Shown piece after piece: positions 52,896 to 64,000 of a DNA stretch of 64,000 nt. Source of the stretch: Halisarca cf. caerulea (taxonomy: Eukaryota; Porifera; Demospongiae; Chondrillida; Halisarcidae). Made by a program: the position numbers and the translations under genes. The stretch spans positions 9,376,801 to 9,440,800 of the forward strand of contig CAUJGJ010000397.1 in NCBI GenBank assembly GCA_963170055.1, given 5' to 3'. The notes under the pieces were generated by a model. The model did no database searches. It was not told where the DNA came from and worked only from the letters and a program-made list of their open reading frames with translations. The stretch's first letter is position 1. Every line of letters starts with the position of its first letter.

Positions 52896-52905
52896 AGAAC
52901 GTGTG
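52448..52905. repeat. GT microsatellites with the shared 52.5-kb/1.9-kb unit
   Basis: GT runs lie at 52449-52484, 52617-52710, 52724-52758 and 52811-52891. The unit at 52524-52600 (attctttcctttcatgtt ... aaggcaattggtgagat) is the reverse complement of 1861-1926. Frames through it are microsatellite translations. Confidence 0.92.
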
Positions 52906-53253
52906 TATAGGCTGTGTATACTCGTGTGAATTACATGCATATGTGTATATATATATTCAACTTTTGCTCTAATTTATGTTTTTCATTGTGTGTGTATCTC
53001 AGTACGTATGTGTATTTGTCTATGCAATATTAGTACTTGTCCGTTGTTTCTTGTACTGAATATGTGATGTACATATGTGTGTACATGATGTGAGTGTATG
53101 CGTGCATATAGTGTTTAGGATGCGTGTACATACTTTCACTTAATTATGTTTACCTTTGTAGAAATTATAAACACAAAGAGTAATTGTTTAATTTAACAAA
53201 GACTCCAACTTAAATGTGATGAATGTTTCTTTGCATCGACTGTTAACCCTTTT
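52906..53253. other. Non-coding flank
   Basis: TG-rich, AT-rich DNA with tgtgtgtat phrases; no gene, TIR or structured repeat seen. Confidence 0.45.
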
Positions 53254-53317
53254 TAGGGGCTGCCGCAGGCAGCCCCTATATTGTTTTCATTTGGACTTCC
53301 GGTGTGTAACGCTCGTC

Positions 53318-53356
<39 letters not shown>

Positions 53357-53612
53357 GGATTTGAAGGAAAGTCTTATAATAGAGAATTTATATAATAGTA
53401 ATAGAGAAGTATGAATTTATACAGAAATGAGTTATAGGAATTGTTTTGAAAACAATTGCCAAATATGGCAATTGCTTTCAAAACAATCGTCCAGTTACAA
53501 TAAACAGTATGTTCAATGAATGTTCAGCTGTGCACTTACCCTCCAATGCTTTGCAAGTGATTCAAGTGCGTGGGGCGGCAGCCCCCACGAGTTTTTAACT
53601 CGAATTACTTGT
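53254..53612 (-). mobile_element. Family B hairpin repeat, solo copy
   Basis: Complete copy in reverse orientation: inner hairpin tttaggggctgccgcaggca at 53253-53272, (TA)n at 53320-53351, central palindrome near 53442-53491 and outer hairpin to 53612. No target duplication is evident (cctttttagggg / cttgtttgttcac). Confidence 0.87.
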
Positions 53613-54269
53613 TTGTTCACGTTAAATTTTTTTGCATACCTGTTATTGTTCACGAGCCACTATAGTGGCTTTGGAGGTATTTGGTCTTAAATCGATTCTT
53701 TGTGGCAAGTACGAGCACTACAAGACACTAAAATATCCTTTGTTTGAAAGAAGGAGTCGCCTGGTGACCTGCATTTGAAGTATAAATGCACAAAGGACCT
53801 CGGATTATGATGAATTTATTGAGAACTTTCACCGACCGTTAAACATTGTAAGTTGAGGATGTTGGCTAGAAGTGGATCAGCAAAAGACTTATAGGAGGTT
53901 ACACTGAAGCCTTTTATTGATCCTATGAAGTAACCGTAGCACAATAGTTGCAAGTTACCGTTGATTTCACCATTGTTCTCCCACGTGTGGTGCGGATTTG
54001 GGTTTCTTGAACTTCATTTCAATGATAATAAGGATTCCTAACTACAAAAAGCTTAGGTTAGGTCTTAAGATGGCTTCAGACAGCCCTGCAAAAGGGGCAA
54101 AGTCGTGCATTTAGCTGACGAGCTCCTGCATTCCACATCATTCGGTACTGACAAAAACTCAATGCAAAGAAATCTTTAGCTATCTAACTAATGAAAGAAA
54201 ACTCTATTCTAGCCTACGATCATCGAAACGTTGTAAATTTCCGTTTCGTACTCAAACACTTTACTAATG
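53613..54269. other. Unrecognised stretch, no gene
   Basis: No reading frame with a recognisable domain and no clear repeat. It could be unique host DNA. Confidence 0.4.
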
Positions 54270-55103
54270 CAGGGTTTTATCTGGGAGGAGAACCCTGGGT
54301 ATGGTTCCCCCTAAGCAGAAAGGTTCCCCCCAAAATAAAAATATGCAGGCTTAACTTTTGTGAAGGAACACTGTCATGAATTGATCAAATCCATTTATAA
54401 AGGGTAGAATTTGCCAAAAATGCTTATATTATTAATAGCTTGTATTAATCAATCTTGAATCCATTGGTATGTATGTTTATTTAGCAGTTACATAGTCAAT
54501 GAATACATGTGTCAAAATTTAGGAGTTCTAATGTAAATTACACGTGGTTTAGCTTTGTTCCAAACAGCATGGCATAAGCATTCGTGCAAGGATTTATTCA
54601 TGTATAGGTACTAAGGCATGCCTGCACATGTTCAGGATTTCTTTTAAAGGAAAGGGGGCACAGGGGGTATTTTTCCCTTGAAATTTTATCCTAGCTATAA
54701 CACACATGCACAGTTGCAACAGACCAATCTGTGGATTGTATTCAGAAACAGTGGTGTAAAACAGCCTCATTTATCACCTTCTGAGGCATAAAAACTAAGA
54801 ATTTTCCTGGGGGAGCATGTCCCATACCCCCCTAATTTAGACCACTATCATTCCACATGCATATCTGCCCGCTGTTACGTACATCACTAACTTTGCCATT
54901 GCCTCATCTTCATCATCATTCTGAAAGAAAACCTGATATGCATGCTGCATGCATGAGTGTGGTTTTTAATATCATTGAATACACAACATCATGCTTGTGC
55001 CACACCACGCCTTGCCGCGCCACGCATGTGTGTATATACATACGTACATATAAATAGATGTGTAGGTTCCCCCCCGAAAAAATTGACCCCAGATAAATCC
55101 CTG
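54270..55103. mobile_element. Putative MITE with CAGGG ends
   Basis: Left end CAGGGTTTTATCTGGGAGGA and right end complement CAGGGATTTATCTGGGGTCA match over 15-16 bp. TAATG flanks both sides (54265-54269, 55104-55108). The CAGGG start suggests a hAT-like family with 5-bp duplication, but no transposase is present. 834 bp, non-coding. Confidence 0.55.
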
Positions 55104-57430
55104 TAATGGTAGCCATTTTGCTCCTATGTTTACTTGCGTTTCTCCATAAACTGTGATGACAATTCCGTATACCAATACATATTTGTCTTCTTTTCAGCTC
55201 TAGTATAGATTTATAAAGGACACTATGGCTATGAAACTTATACTGAAGACTTAGTATATCCCTAAGTACCTTACGGCACTATTAGAGAAAAACAAGCGAT
55301 TCGAGTTTAACCCTTAATCGTTCACGTTTGCGGTGAAAATTTAGCCCGTTACCGTTTTTAGGCCAGATAACTGGCGCGCGTTGTCACAGCTGAAAGGGGG
55401 CTTTTCACATCGCAGACAGAGTTCTTCCCTCCTTTCTAGCGATATATATAGATTTGTTACGAATGTAGACATAGTTCTTCCCGCCAAAAAGCGTTCTAGA
55501 ATTCTCTAGTGATCTTCTACGTTCTTCTAGACATAATCTTCCCGCGCGCAAGCATTCTATAAAAGCGTCGAACGAATCGTTTCTATATCTTATTCTCTGA
55601 ATGACAGAACATCCAAAACTTTGTTTCTGAACGAAATTGTCTAGTACGGAATCATGTCAGCCAGACCGGTAAGAATTTGAACGCTATACAAAGCTATGAA
55701 ACTGCCAAACTGTTTATTATAATTACCACACTTCTAATACAGAAAAGAAATGTGGCTTCAAGGTTTAGTATGGATGAAATCATAAGTCAAATGCAAAATG
55801 ATGATGATGACTGGCTAATCTCTGATGATGATGACTACTTTGGAGATGAAGGGACCACCGAGGCTGTAACATCTGGCAATGACTTGGATCCTTTGGAGCA
55901 GGTACAGACAGAGGATGATGACAGTACATCTGCAACTGACCAGGACATGACATCAGAATTTTCAATACTCCTGCCTTCAACATCTGTTGTAGAGTCACAA
56001 CCCCAGCAGGAAGAAGTTGAACCTGGTGTCTCCTCCCATGCACCATTCCAGTTGGCTGGTTTCAATGAAGATGTAGGTCCTGTTAAGCCTCTTGGTAGTG
56101 AAGCCACTCCTTTGCTCTATTTCTCACAAATTTTTGGGGAGGATACATTAGATCACATTGCTCAGCAGACAAATCTGTATGCCCAGCAGAATCCACCCGG
56201 CGAATCATACAAGTGGACACCAACATGTGCAGATGAGATCAAGCTCTTCATTGGAATGTTGTTGGTAATGGGAATCCACAGACTGCCTGAAGTATCTGAT
56301 TACTGGTCAAAAAATCCTCTCCTTGGTGTTTCGAGCATTAGTAAGTGCATGCCCATCCTGCGTTTCAAATCCCTACTTCGCTGCTTACATCTCAACGACA
56401 ATAGCACAGCAGCAAGACGCGGTGAAGAAGGCTATGACAAACTGCACAAGATCCGTCCACTACTTGACACAGTCCGCCAGAACAGTCTGAACATGTATCG
56501 GCCTCATTAACAAAATTCAATTGATGAAGCAATGGTACTGTTCAAAGGCAGGATAGGATTCAAACAGTACATGCCAAACAAACCTGTGAAACGTGGCTAC
56601 AAAGTGTGGATGAGAGCAGATGCCACAAACGGATATTGCTGCAATTTCGAGATCTATACAGGAGCACTTCAGGATTCAGTTGAGCATGGATTAGGTGCAA
56701 CTGTAGTTAAACGCATGGTTCACCCTCTGGGTGGAAAGGGCTACCATGTATTAATGCCTTGCCTCTTCCGTCCATATAAAATGAGCCCTTCGATATACCA
56801 ACCAATCTATATCTATCCTAACTTGGTACCCTACAAGGGTGATCACTTAGTGAACCCCTTTTTGGACTTAAGGGGGGGTGCAGGGCAACCCCCAGGTGCT
56901 TCCCTGCCCCGCCCACAAAGGTATAATATAGTACCTGACATCCGGTGTCAGAGTGCACGTGCACAGTAGCTTCCCCCTGACCTATAAAGCTGTATATGAT
57001 ATACTTTGCACCTGGGGGTCAACACCCACCCCAATTATGACTTATGAACCCCAGGTCAAACTTGTTCTTAAAACAATTATATTAATTTGACTATCTCTTT
57101 GATTAATTAATATATAGCTCTTTATATCTGTTTAATACCTGTACATGCATGCGTCAGGCATCTAGAACGATTGCACATTTTCGTGCGTAAATGCTTGCAT
57201 TACGACCACGTTGGGTGCCCATTGGCCAGACACAGCATTTATAAATGCCTCGATCAGCATCGCCGCCAACATGTTACCTCCTCCGCCATAATTATAGGAC
57301 AACATTGAACACAAAAATTCTACATATTATTAATATTCATAATACTCAATATGGAATCTCATTACTACCCCATATAACATCATTCAACAAGCAGCCCCCG
57401 AAAACCTAATGATGCCCCGCCGCCCTGAGA

Positions 57431-58501
57431 CTACTGGCCGGGTGCTTCTGGCGTCGAGAAGCTGCTAGCGAGCTGCCTTGACACATGAGCCAAGTCAACA
57501 TCCGTGGGGCGGATATATCGTTGATATGCTTGGCTCTTCCAACGACCCAAAACCTTGATAGTGGACTCTGGAACCATTGCCACGCTGGCTGACGTGGCTG
57601 CCCCAATACGGAAGCTGTGTCCATTAAAATTAAGGGATGGCAGCCCTGAGGCAGCTAAGGCAGCCTGCACGTGCTGCACAAAACCTGATCGCCGGAGCGG
57701 ACGTCCACCTTCTGCCATAAACAGGGGACCCGGGTTTTCTCCTCTTACTGTCAAGATATCCAGCAGAGCCGCCACTGGGCAGACTGCCGACCCTGTTGCA
57801 CCCAAGATAACTTCTGCTCCTGCCCCAAACTGGTCCGTTTTAGAGCGCTTCACATTGACAACAAAGAACCAAGGAGCAGACTCCTTTGACAGTGCGATGT
57901 CTGACACCGAGAGATGGCAATTTGGGTCAAAGTCCCCTTGGTCTGGCATCAGGAACTCTGAACATCGCAAAAAGCCAAAAAAGGCTGTGCAGCAAGCAGC
58001 CCAAACCATGCGGTTTGTGTAGGATGCTGCGTCTGTTGATAGCTGAGACTTTATGCACTGCATTAGGGATGCTGTTATAGGCACCCGGCGCCTGGAACTG
58101 TCGGGGTTGACCTGCAACCGTTTGATCCCGCGCAGCAGGATTTTCATGTGGGGTGTGAGAAATGTTGGGGAGGAACAAGTGGGGTCTGCCAATACTCGAA
58201 AATAACGCAAGGCTGCAAGATAGGATTCTATAGTGGAGACAGAGAGGCCCTCTGACCCAAGGTAAGCCACGAACAGGGTTACCTTCTCCTGTGTCACTAT
58301 GGTGGCTGTGCAGGCTAACAGCCGAGTAAAGGCCATGTATCGGGACCAGCCGGTTCGGTATACTCTTCGAGTGGAGTCTGCCAGCCCTGCATCCAGAAAG
58401 CGGAAAACTTGCGCCTCCAGCTGACTGACGTCCAACTGGCTGGTTCCTGGCATAGAAGATCGATGAGAGGTTGTGGAACCTGAGTGGGGGAGGTGGAACA
58501 T
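57431..58501 (-). CDS. DIRS tyrosine recombinase (356 aa)
   Basis: ATG 58501 to stop at 57431. N-terminal core-binding part: QLEAQVFRFLDAGLADSTRR, LSVSTIESYLAALRYFRVL. Catalytic part: Arg in TAFFGFLRCSEFLMP, Lys in VKRSKTDQFGAGAEV, FNGHSFRIGAATSAS (H-x-x-R) and VLGRWKSQAYQRYIR with the Tyr. It integrates the circular cDNA by strand exchange, leaving no target duplication. Its first ~187 nt overlap the end of the RT-RH frame in another register. No defect seen. It is clearly homologous to the copy at 7899-8915. Confidence 0.9.
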   Translation of the reverse strand: MFHLPHSGSTTSHRSSMPGTSQLDVSQLEAQVFRFLDAGLADSTRRVYRTGWSRYMAFTRLLACTATIVTQEKVTLFVAYLGSEGLSVSTIESYLAALRYFRVLADPTCSSPTFLTPHMKILLRGIKRLQVNPDSSRRRVPITASLMQCIKSQLSTDAASYTNRMVWAACCTAFFGFLRCSEFLMPDQGDFDPNCHLSVSDIALSKESAPWFFVVNVKRSKTDQFGAGAEVILGATGSAVCPVAALLDILTVRGENPGPLFMAEGGRPLRRSGFVQHVQAALAASGLPSLNFNGHSFRIGAATSASVAMVPESTIKVLGRWKSQAYQRYIRPTDVDLAHVSRQLASSFSTPEAPGQ

Positions 58502-60160
58502 GACGAGAACTGATTGAAAAATGCAGTAGCCCTGCCCCTAGAAAGGTGATCCGCCCCTATGTTATCTACTCCGGCAATGTGCGAAGCCCTGAGGCAGAAG
58601 TCGAATTTGGCTTGGAATAGGGCAATGCACCGCAACATATTACAGGCCTGGGAGTCCTGTGCGTGGAGTGAGTTTAATTGTGCTACAACTGCCATGTTGT
58701 CTGAGTGGCACATGACCAGCTTCCCTGCCCACCGTGGGCCCCAAACCGCCAGAGCCAGAGTGACTGGGACCAACTCTTTCAGGGCAATAGATGAGAGGAC
58801 TGTGCCTTGAGGCCAGGGCACTTGAAACCAGCAAGGTGACGCCCACGCCCCGCAACCCCAGGACCCGGAAGCATCTGTAAAAAGGTGCACATTAGGGCTA
58901 CCAAGTGCCAAGAACTGCTGGGATGAAACGCCTGGCCAGCCTTGAAGCAGGGCCTGCCACCAAGCTATGTCCGCTCGAACAGCCTGGTTCAACCGCCAGA
59001 ACCCCCCTGGCCTTGCGGATCGAAGAGCATGAAACAAGCCGCTGAGAAACGCCTTCCCCAGAGGGCAGACTTTGGTTGCATGAACCAAATGCCCCACCAG
59101 AGACTCCAGGGTATTGATATCCCGGATGCACTTAGAATCTACCAGGTTGCTCAGCATAGACTGCAGCTGAACCTGCTTTGGAGCTGGGAGGGACACCCTC
59201 ATTGGCAACGAGTGGAGCTGAATACCTAGAAAGGTAATGGAGTGCGTGGGGCCCTCCACCTTGTCAGCTGCTAGCGGAATACCCAAGTCTTGACACACAG
59301 AGACTGCGGTTGCCAGGCACTGGGAGCACTCCTGGGACCCTGGAGCCCCCAAGAACAAAAAGTCATCCAAGTAGTGGATTACTGCCCGTATACCTGCTTC
59401 ACGGAGAATCCATTCCAAGGCCTCCGCTATTGCGTTAAAAATGGCTGGGGTCGACGCTAACCCGAAGGGTAGCTGACTGTCCACATAGACTTGGTTGTCC
59501 CAACACACTCCCAGGAACCTTCTTTCATTAGGGTGAATGGGTACAATTCTATAAGCGTCCTTAATATCTATCTTAGCCATCAGAGCGCCCGGACCCAGGG
59601 CATTCAGCACGAGGGCTGCGTCATCCACTGACGCATATGCCACATGCGTCCACTCGCGGTGTAGCTGGTCATTGACTGACGAACAAGCCGGGCTGGACAG
59701 GTCTACGATGACCCTGTATTTGCCCGGAGTGCTCTTGGGAACTACTCCAATGCTATTGACAGTAACCCCCTGGCAACAAGCTGGGTCCAGTGGTCCTATC
59801 ATATGGCCTTCCTGCACCTGCTGATGGATATAATCAGCCACCACTTGTGAATGTAACCCCGCTGATGGACGGTTTGAAGATGACGATTGGCAGACTGCAT
59901 TTGGGTGTAAGCCCAGGTGGAACCCACTCCGAATACCCACTATCAGATTCCTAACCCACTCCCTGTCTGGGTGGGTGGCCAATGCCTGCTGCCATGCCTG
60001 CACTTTCAGGGGAGTAAAGACAGGTTGGGAAGCAATGTGAGTGAGCGTGGGGGAGCCATGGGGCTTGGAAAGGGCTATCGACTGGAGGCGACAGAACTGC
60101 CTTGCCAGTAACCTGGAGGTTGCAGCTGATGCAGATGAGGGCAATGGCTGACCTGTGGGC
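58315..60160 (-). CDS. DIRS reverse transcriptase-RNase H
   Basis: About 615 codons open. RT blocks: EGHMIGPLDPA, VNSIGVVPKSTPGKYRVIVD, LSSPACSSVND, LMAKIDIKDAYRIVPIHP, QLPFGLASTPAIFNAIAEAL and VIHYLDDFLFLG (catalytic DD). RNase H: NVHLFTDASGSWGCGAWAS, ALKELVPVTLALAVWGPRW, MCHSDNMAVVAQLNS and ASHIAGVDNIGADHLSRG. There is no ATG at the open end; it begins at a good acceptor (TTTTGCCCACAG|GTCAGC, near 60151), so this exon is probably spliced from gag or a leader. No stops are seen. It makes the element cDNA in the cytoplasm or nucleus. Confidence 0.9.
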
Positions 60161-60436
60161 AAAATGGTATAGAACTCGTGGAACCTGTTACCCTCCTAAT
60201 GCTATACAGTACTATACCACGTCTAGGGTAGAGGCGTGACTGGCACTCCAAGTCATGCATGCTGGATCCCTATATATCCCCGGAATCCCTATATGCCCCA
60301 CTCTTAATGACCATGCGACACTGGAATGATTGAATATAATATGTGCAACACAAAGTCAAAGGTAAAGCAGCAGCAATAAAATGGGTTCAGACCAACTCAA
60401 AAAGTGCAGCAACCTGCCACTTGGCCGCCTTGGCTG

Positions 60437-62259
60437 CTAACGAGGCCCTCTCGGGAGGGCACGTCTGGCCACCACAAGTGGGCACTCGCGCGCTGCGTGG
60501 CTGCCTGACCGACATATTCCACAGATGTGGCGGTACCTGCAGTAAGGCAGGATGCACTCGCCTCTGCTGAACCGGCGACAGATCTCTGGTTCCGGGTCTG
60601 TACCCTGGGGCCTGGACCCACTGGCCAGTGTAAGGGGCACCCGTGGGCGCTCCACGGTGGCCGCGAGCCATATATCGGGCTCACGGCGATCCCAGGCTAG
60701 AGCCGGGTTGGCCGCTGTTGCTTGGCGGAATAGTCGGTCGTAGCGTTGCCAGACCTGGCCTGGCACATCCCTAGCCAGCAGTGCGATGATAGACATGTAG
60801 GTGGCCAATGGGCGGCCTTTGCCAGGATCAAAGTGGACCGCAACCGCCATATACGTTGAAAAGGCGTACATCCAGTCCACTACCGAAGAGATTGGAAACT
60901 TCTTCTGCTTTTCGGATGGCTTTTCCTCAGTTGAGCGATCAAATGCCTGCTCAAGAGCCTCGGGAAGTAGCTCGCCCAGGTCTACAAAGTTACCATCCAC
61001 TATCCTCTTAACTATGGAGGCAGGGATCCCCATTAACCCTGTGGATGGCAATTTTAAATTCAGGACATTGGCCCCGGTACTAGCTGGTGTTGTACTGGTC
61101 ACTGCTGTCGCAGCCACTGGGGAGGCGGAAGTGGATGCCACTGGTGGCTGAGATGGTAACACCTGAGTAGTGTGCCCTGCAGGAGGCCATGTAGTGACTG
61201 CCGGGGGCTGGCCAGACAACGTGCCCTGCAACACAGCTGTAGCAGGGAAGGGATAAAACTGGAGTCAACTATAAGTAATGTGCCCTGATAGGGGCTTCAT
61301 GCCTGGGTGCCCACCTGCATGGACCTAGGCCTAATCCCCTACCCCCGTTTCCTGGATGAGAAGATAACTGCAGGCTGCTACTGAAGATCCCCGTTACTCT
61401 ATGGGCAGGTGTGAACTATGTCCTATACGTACAAGGCCCTTCCCGCATGTATGTCTATATATATAAATTATGTCAAAGGCGTTGAGTGTCAGCCTACGCC
61501 GCTGGGCAAAATGAAAGTTGGACGAGGAACCAGGGTATCCTCTGTATGGGAATTATGAGAGGGCATTCCCAGCTTTGGGACTTGCCGTGTGTACATGTGG
61601 GTGCCCCCTGGAGGGCATGCAGCCTGAGCTGCTCTCGTGAATCCTCCTGTGGGGAGGTGCATGGTGGTCGCGCAACCAGCTAACGCACAACAGCCACCTA
61701 CTGGTGGCTTTGTCATGAGCCTGTAGCAGTTGATCGCCCTTGGGGGTGGACGATGGGCTCAAGGTTGGCCTCGGAGGCCTGCCCGATGCACCTGACCTGC
61801 TTTTGACCAGCTTGTGGTCCTGGATAGGATTGCTACTACCTAATTGCACCGGCACCCCCTGGAGGGTCGTCTCAGTGACAAAAGCTAACCCCGGAGCCCA
61901 GCCTCATGGCCAGGCGAGGGTTCCGGCGATGAACCAAGCTGATGGTCGTGGGACCGCTCGTGGGGCCTGCCCGCTCCCCGATTGATAATGCTCGCCCTAT
62001 GGAAAGAAAAACTACGCAGGCAAGTCAACCGTACAGTAGTAACAATATCAGGGAAATTGTGCGAAGGGCGAGGACTGGTCCCACCTGGTCGAGTTCTACA
62101 ACTCCTCCCGAAGCCCATCCGTACCCAGCGCTTACCTGGTGGCCCAGAAGATGACGGTATGCCCGAAGGGACACTGGGAGAGGGCAGGGGTGCCTGGGAG
62201 AACGAAGGCCCAGCTGTAGATGTCGCCGAGGCGACGGAGTTAGAAACTGACTCAGCCAT
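60437..62259 (-). CDS. DIRS gag-like protein, two exons
   Basis: Exon 1, 62259-62136 (MAESVSNSVASATSTAGPSF...), ends at CCACCAG|GTAAGC; an 899-nt intron runs to CTGCTACAG (61237); exon 2 is 61236-60437. The junction is phase 1 and in frame. Exon 2 has a Pro/Thr-rich start, a helical capsid-like region (LPSTGLMGIPASIVKRIVDG, FPISSVVDWMYAFSTYM, PLATYMSIIALLARDVPGQV) and two zinc fingers: a CCCH type (CRRFSRGECILPYCRYRH) then a knuckle CGICRSGSHAAREC. It probably binds the element RNA. No defects seen. Confidence 0.75.
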
Positions 62260-63772
62260 AGAGTACGATAACTGGAACGGAGAAAAATAATCGAGGAATC
62301 GACCGCAGGACGAGAAATAAAACCATATATAGCAGTCACAACTGAACCAAGGGAGGCTAATTCCTGCAACCGTGATCCAATATACGATGCCGCGCTGTAC
62401 ACGTTTTCTCAACTGCGCATGCACACTAACATGCTGGTCTTTCACTGCCACCAGCTTGTACCCATGCACCTAGATAAGCGCTGCGGGGCTACAGATACAG
62501 GCATTAACCCCATTCAACTCCGTTAAATTCCATTTTTACGATAATTTCTTTTCCAGCGTACAACTGGCACAGGATCTCCTACAAGACAAAGTGTACACAA
62601 TTGGTACCACACGCATCAACAGGAAAAACTGGCCAAATTGCCTGAAAGCCATGAAGGAATTACAAAAGACAATGGTACGTGGTGATTCCAAGTCGGAAGT
62701 GGTTCAGGGAGGTACTGTGGAATGTCTCGTATGGAAGGACAATCGATGTGTACCATTCATAAACACCATTAGTCCACCTGGCCAAGAAGAGACCATTCAG
62801 AGAAGGGCAAAAGATGGTTCAAGACAAAGTATCAAATGTCCATCCTCTGTCAAACAATATAATCAATACATGGGCGGAGTGGATATAGCAGATGCCAGAA
62901 GAAAGAGCTACAGTTGTAGTAGAAAGTCCAAGAGGTGGTGGATGCGCTTATTCTATTTTCTCGTCGATATCTTGGTTGTCAATTCATACATTATTGCACA
63001 AGAGTCTCCGCTTTGTCCAAAAATGTCCTCCAAAGAGTTCATTCTATTTATTTCTGAAGATCTCATGGCCGGATACAACTCGAGAAAGGGTCCTGGGCCT
63101 ACAAGTGATGTATCTCCATCTTTTCGCTTCTGTGAACGACATTTTCCATCGAAAAGCGACAAATACCGAGTGTGTCGGTACTGCAGCAACAGCGGCCAGC
63201 GAATTTGCACTTGTTTTTGTTGCGAAGACTGTAGTCAGACTAATCCTGTTCATCTGTGTCCTTATCCGTGCTTTAGATTGTACCACACTAAGTAATTTCA
63301 CGTACGGTAGCCATTTTCCATTACGTAATATCTTGTTATTTCTTGTTATTTTGTGTATTTCTTTGCATAATTATCCGTATACTCTTGTATAACATAAAAA
63401 TATATTCCTTTATATTGTGAGAAGTACAGAACGTACAGCGCTCTTATTGTATTAAATGTCATATGTCTGTCATACTATTTAACACATCAGCAAAGAACCT
63501 ATAATAATCCGTCGCCATATATAATTATGAACGGTAAGGGGTACAGCCAGATATCTGGCCTAAAAACGGTAAAGGGTTAAAAAAACTCGTGGGCCGCCTA
63601 CGGCCCTGGAAACTCGAATCGCTTGGAAATCGGCTTTATTGACTAAAATAATATTTCGAAGAACTCTTCGGGTCTAAAAGACCCTTCGCTGATAAAATCA
63701 GGAGCAAATGAATGAATTTCACCGAAATATAGCCGAAAGATTTTGTACCGACTTTGCATCCGCCATGTTGTT

Positions 63773-63813
<41 letters not shown>

Positions 63814-64000
63814 ACATCGTTCCGGACGTTCTGGACACTTCTGGTGAAAGTAAAAACAATATGGAAAAAACGGAAAAAGATACGCGGATGCACACGACTG
63901 TAGGGCGACCCACCATAGTGGCTTGTGAATAATAAAGGGTTAAATTTAATTTTTAATTTTTGTATTATGTAATTAATATTGTAAGCAGTAAATTTTTCAT

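Larger units (their letters stand above)
56757..62539 (-). mobile_element. DIRS-type tyrosine-recombinase retrotransposon
   Basis: It holds gag-like, RT-RNase H and tyrosine recombinase genes in order on the minus strand, with RT-RH and YR overlapping as in DIRS1. No DDE integrase or aspartic protease is present. The limits come from where the piggyBac frame breaks and resumes. I could not identify the terminal or internal complementary repeats by eye. 56757-57430 and 62260-62539 are the non-coding ends; 60163-60436 is the gap between gag and RT. Confidence 0.82.
55770..63295 (+). pseudogene. piggyBac transposase 2, split by DIRS 2
   Basis: ATG 55770 starts an acidic N-terminus (MDEIISQMQNDDDDWLISDD). 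The DDE_Tnp_1_7 core is SYKWTPTCADEIKLFIGMLL, VSDYWSKNPLLG and LDTVRQNSLNMYRPH, then TAA 56508 in frame, then NSIDEAMVLFKGR (first Asp) and GGKGYHVLM at 56756. After the DIRS insertion it resumes at 62540 with DNFFSSVQLAQDLL (second Asp), YTIGTTRINRKNWP, YNQYMGGVDIADARR (third Asp), and a Cys-rich C-terminal domain RVCRYCSNSGQRICTCFCCE to the stop at 63295. The triad is complete across the pieces. The insertion lies between HVLM and DNFF, inside the conserved MDNFYTS-type motif. Confidence 0.88.
55311..63576 (+). mobile_element. piggyBac transposon 2, split by DIRS 2
   Basis: TTAA on both sides (55307-55310, 63577-63580). The ends start CCCTTAATCG and CCCTTTACCG, followed on both sides by the subterminal block CCGTTTTTAGGCCAGATA. 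It contains one transposase gene in which a DIRS retrotransposon (56757-62539) lies. Confidence 0.87.
55292..63862 (+). mobile_element. Family A hairpin repeat, split by piggyBac 2
   Basis: 55292-55310 is the first arm of the outer hairpin (acaagcgattcgagtttaa). It resumes at 63577 (ttaaaaaaactcgtgggccg) through the other arm, gccatgttgttgacata, (TA)n (63775-63811) and ttctggtgaaagtaaaaaca. The piggyBac used the TTAA in the hairpin loop. 63863-64000 holds nothing recognisable. Confidence 0.87.

Noticed and set aside
52524..52940. 138-codon His-Thr frame and matching Cys-Val frames
   Set aside because: Microsatellite translation; it also spans the repeat unit shared with 1.9 kb.

Overview
The window is eukaryotic (metazoan) genomic DNA made almost entirely of transposable elements. 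Spliced reading frames with GT..AG introns, long CA/GT and TA microsatellites, and the mix of families (pogo/Tigger, Harbinger, ISL2EU, piggyBac, Helitron, DIRS, Ty3/Gypsy, CR1-like LINE and a second non-LTR-like reverse transcriptase) exclude a prokaryote. The mix resembles an early-branching invertebrate such as a sponge or cnidarian, but that is an inference from TE content. The only clear non-transposon gene is the 3' half of a RecQ-type helicase (3157-4574).

Layout. 1-957: N-terminal half of a Tigger transposase and its terminal repeat. 960-3058: CA microsatellites and a repeat (A2). 3157-4574: RecQ exons. 4865-7613: two copies of repeat D, the first split by a 1.16-kb transposon (C1). 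7899-11126: scrambled DIRS fragments fused to a Gypsy pol with one LTR. 11852-15564: a hairpin repeat (family B) split by a pogo-like element carrying a HIRAN-like gene, a Ulp1-like protease gene and a transposase. 15565-22640: a decayed Helitron split by a second Tigger (again with a HIRAN-like gene), which is split by a Harbinger, which holds two family B copies. 23012-25897: spliced DUF7869-type gene. 28228-31252: family B copy split by an ISL2EU element (YqaJ nuclease plus THAP transposase). 31575-34698: piggyBac. 34813-39898: reverse-transcriptase polyprotein split by a family B copy and a second Harbinger. 40790-51231: CR1-like LINE split by a Gypsy with identical 184-bp LTRs and by a second C element. 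51572-55103: small repeats and MITEs. 55292-63862: family A repeat split by a piggyBac, itself split by a DIRS element.

Most boundaries are exact, because each insertion leaves a target duplication (TA, TTA, TTAA, ATAT) and removing it rejoins an older reading frame. This gives a relative order of insertions. The Gypsy at 42324-47158 looks youngest. Most other coding regions carry one to a few stops or frameshifts. Reading frames that look intact are the pogo-like transposase (13897-15309), the interrupted Tigger transposase once its insert is removed, and the DIRS genes (57431-62259).

The most interesting points are: a HIRAN-like accessory gene in two different pogo/Tigger elements, once beside a Ulp1-like protease; a textbook -1 frameshift signal in the young Gypsy; element C carrying a CRE-like site and a frame-preserving first exon with a splice donor; and an in-frame DIRS/Gypsy RNase H chimera beside an inversion.
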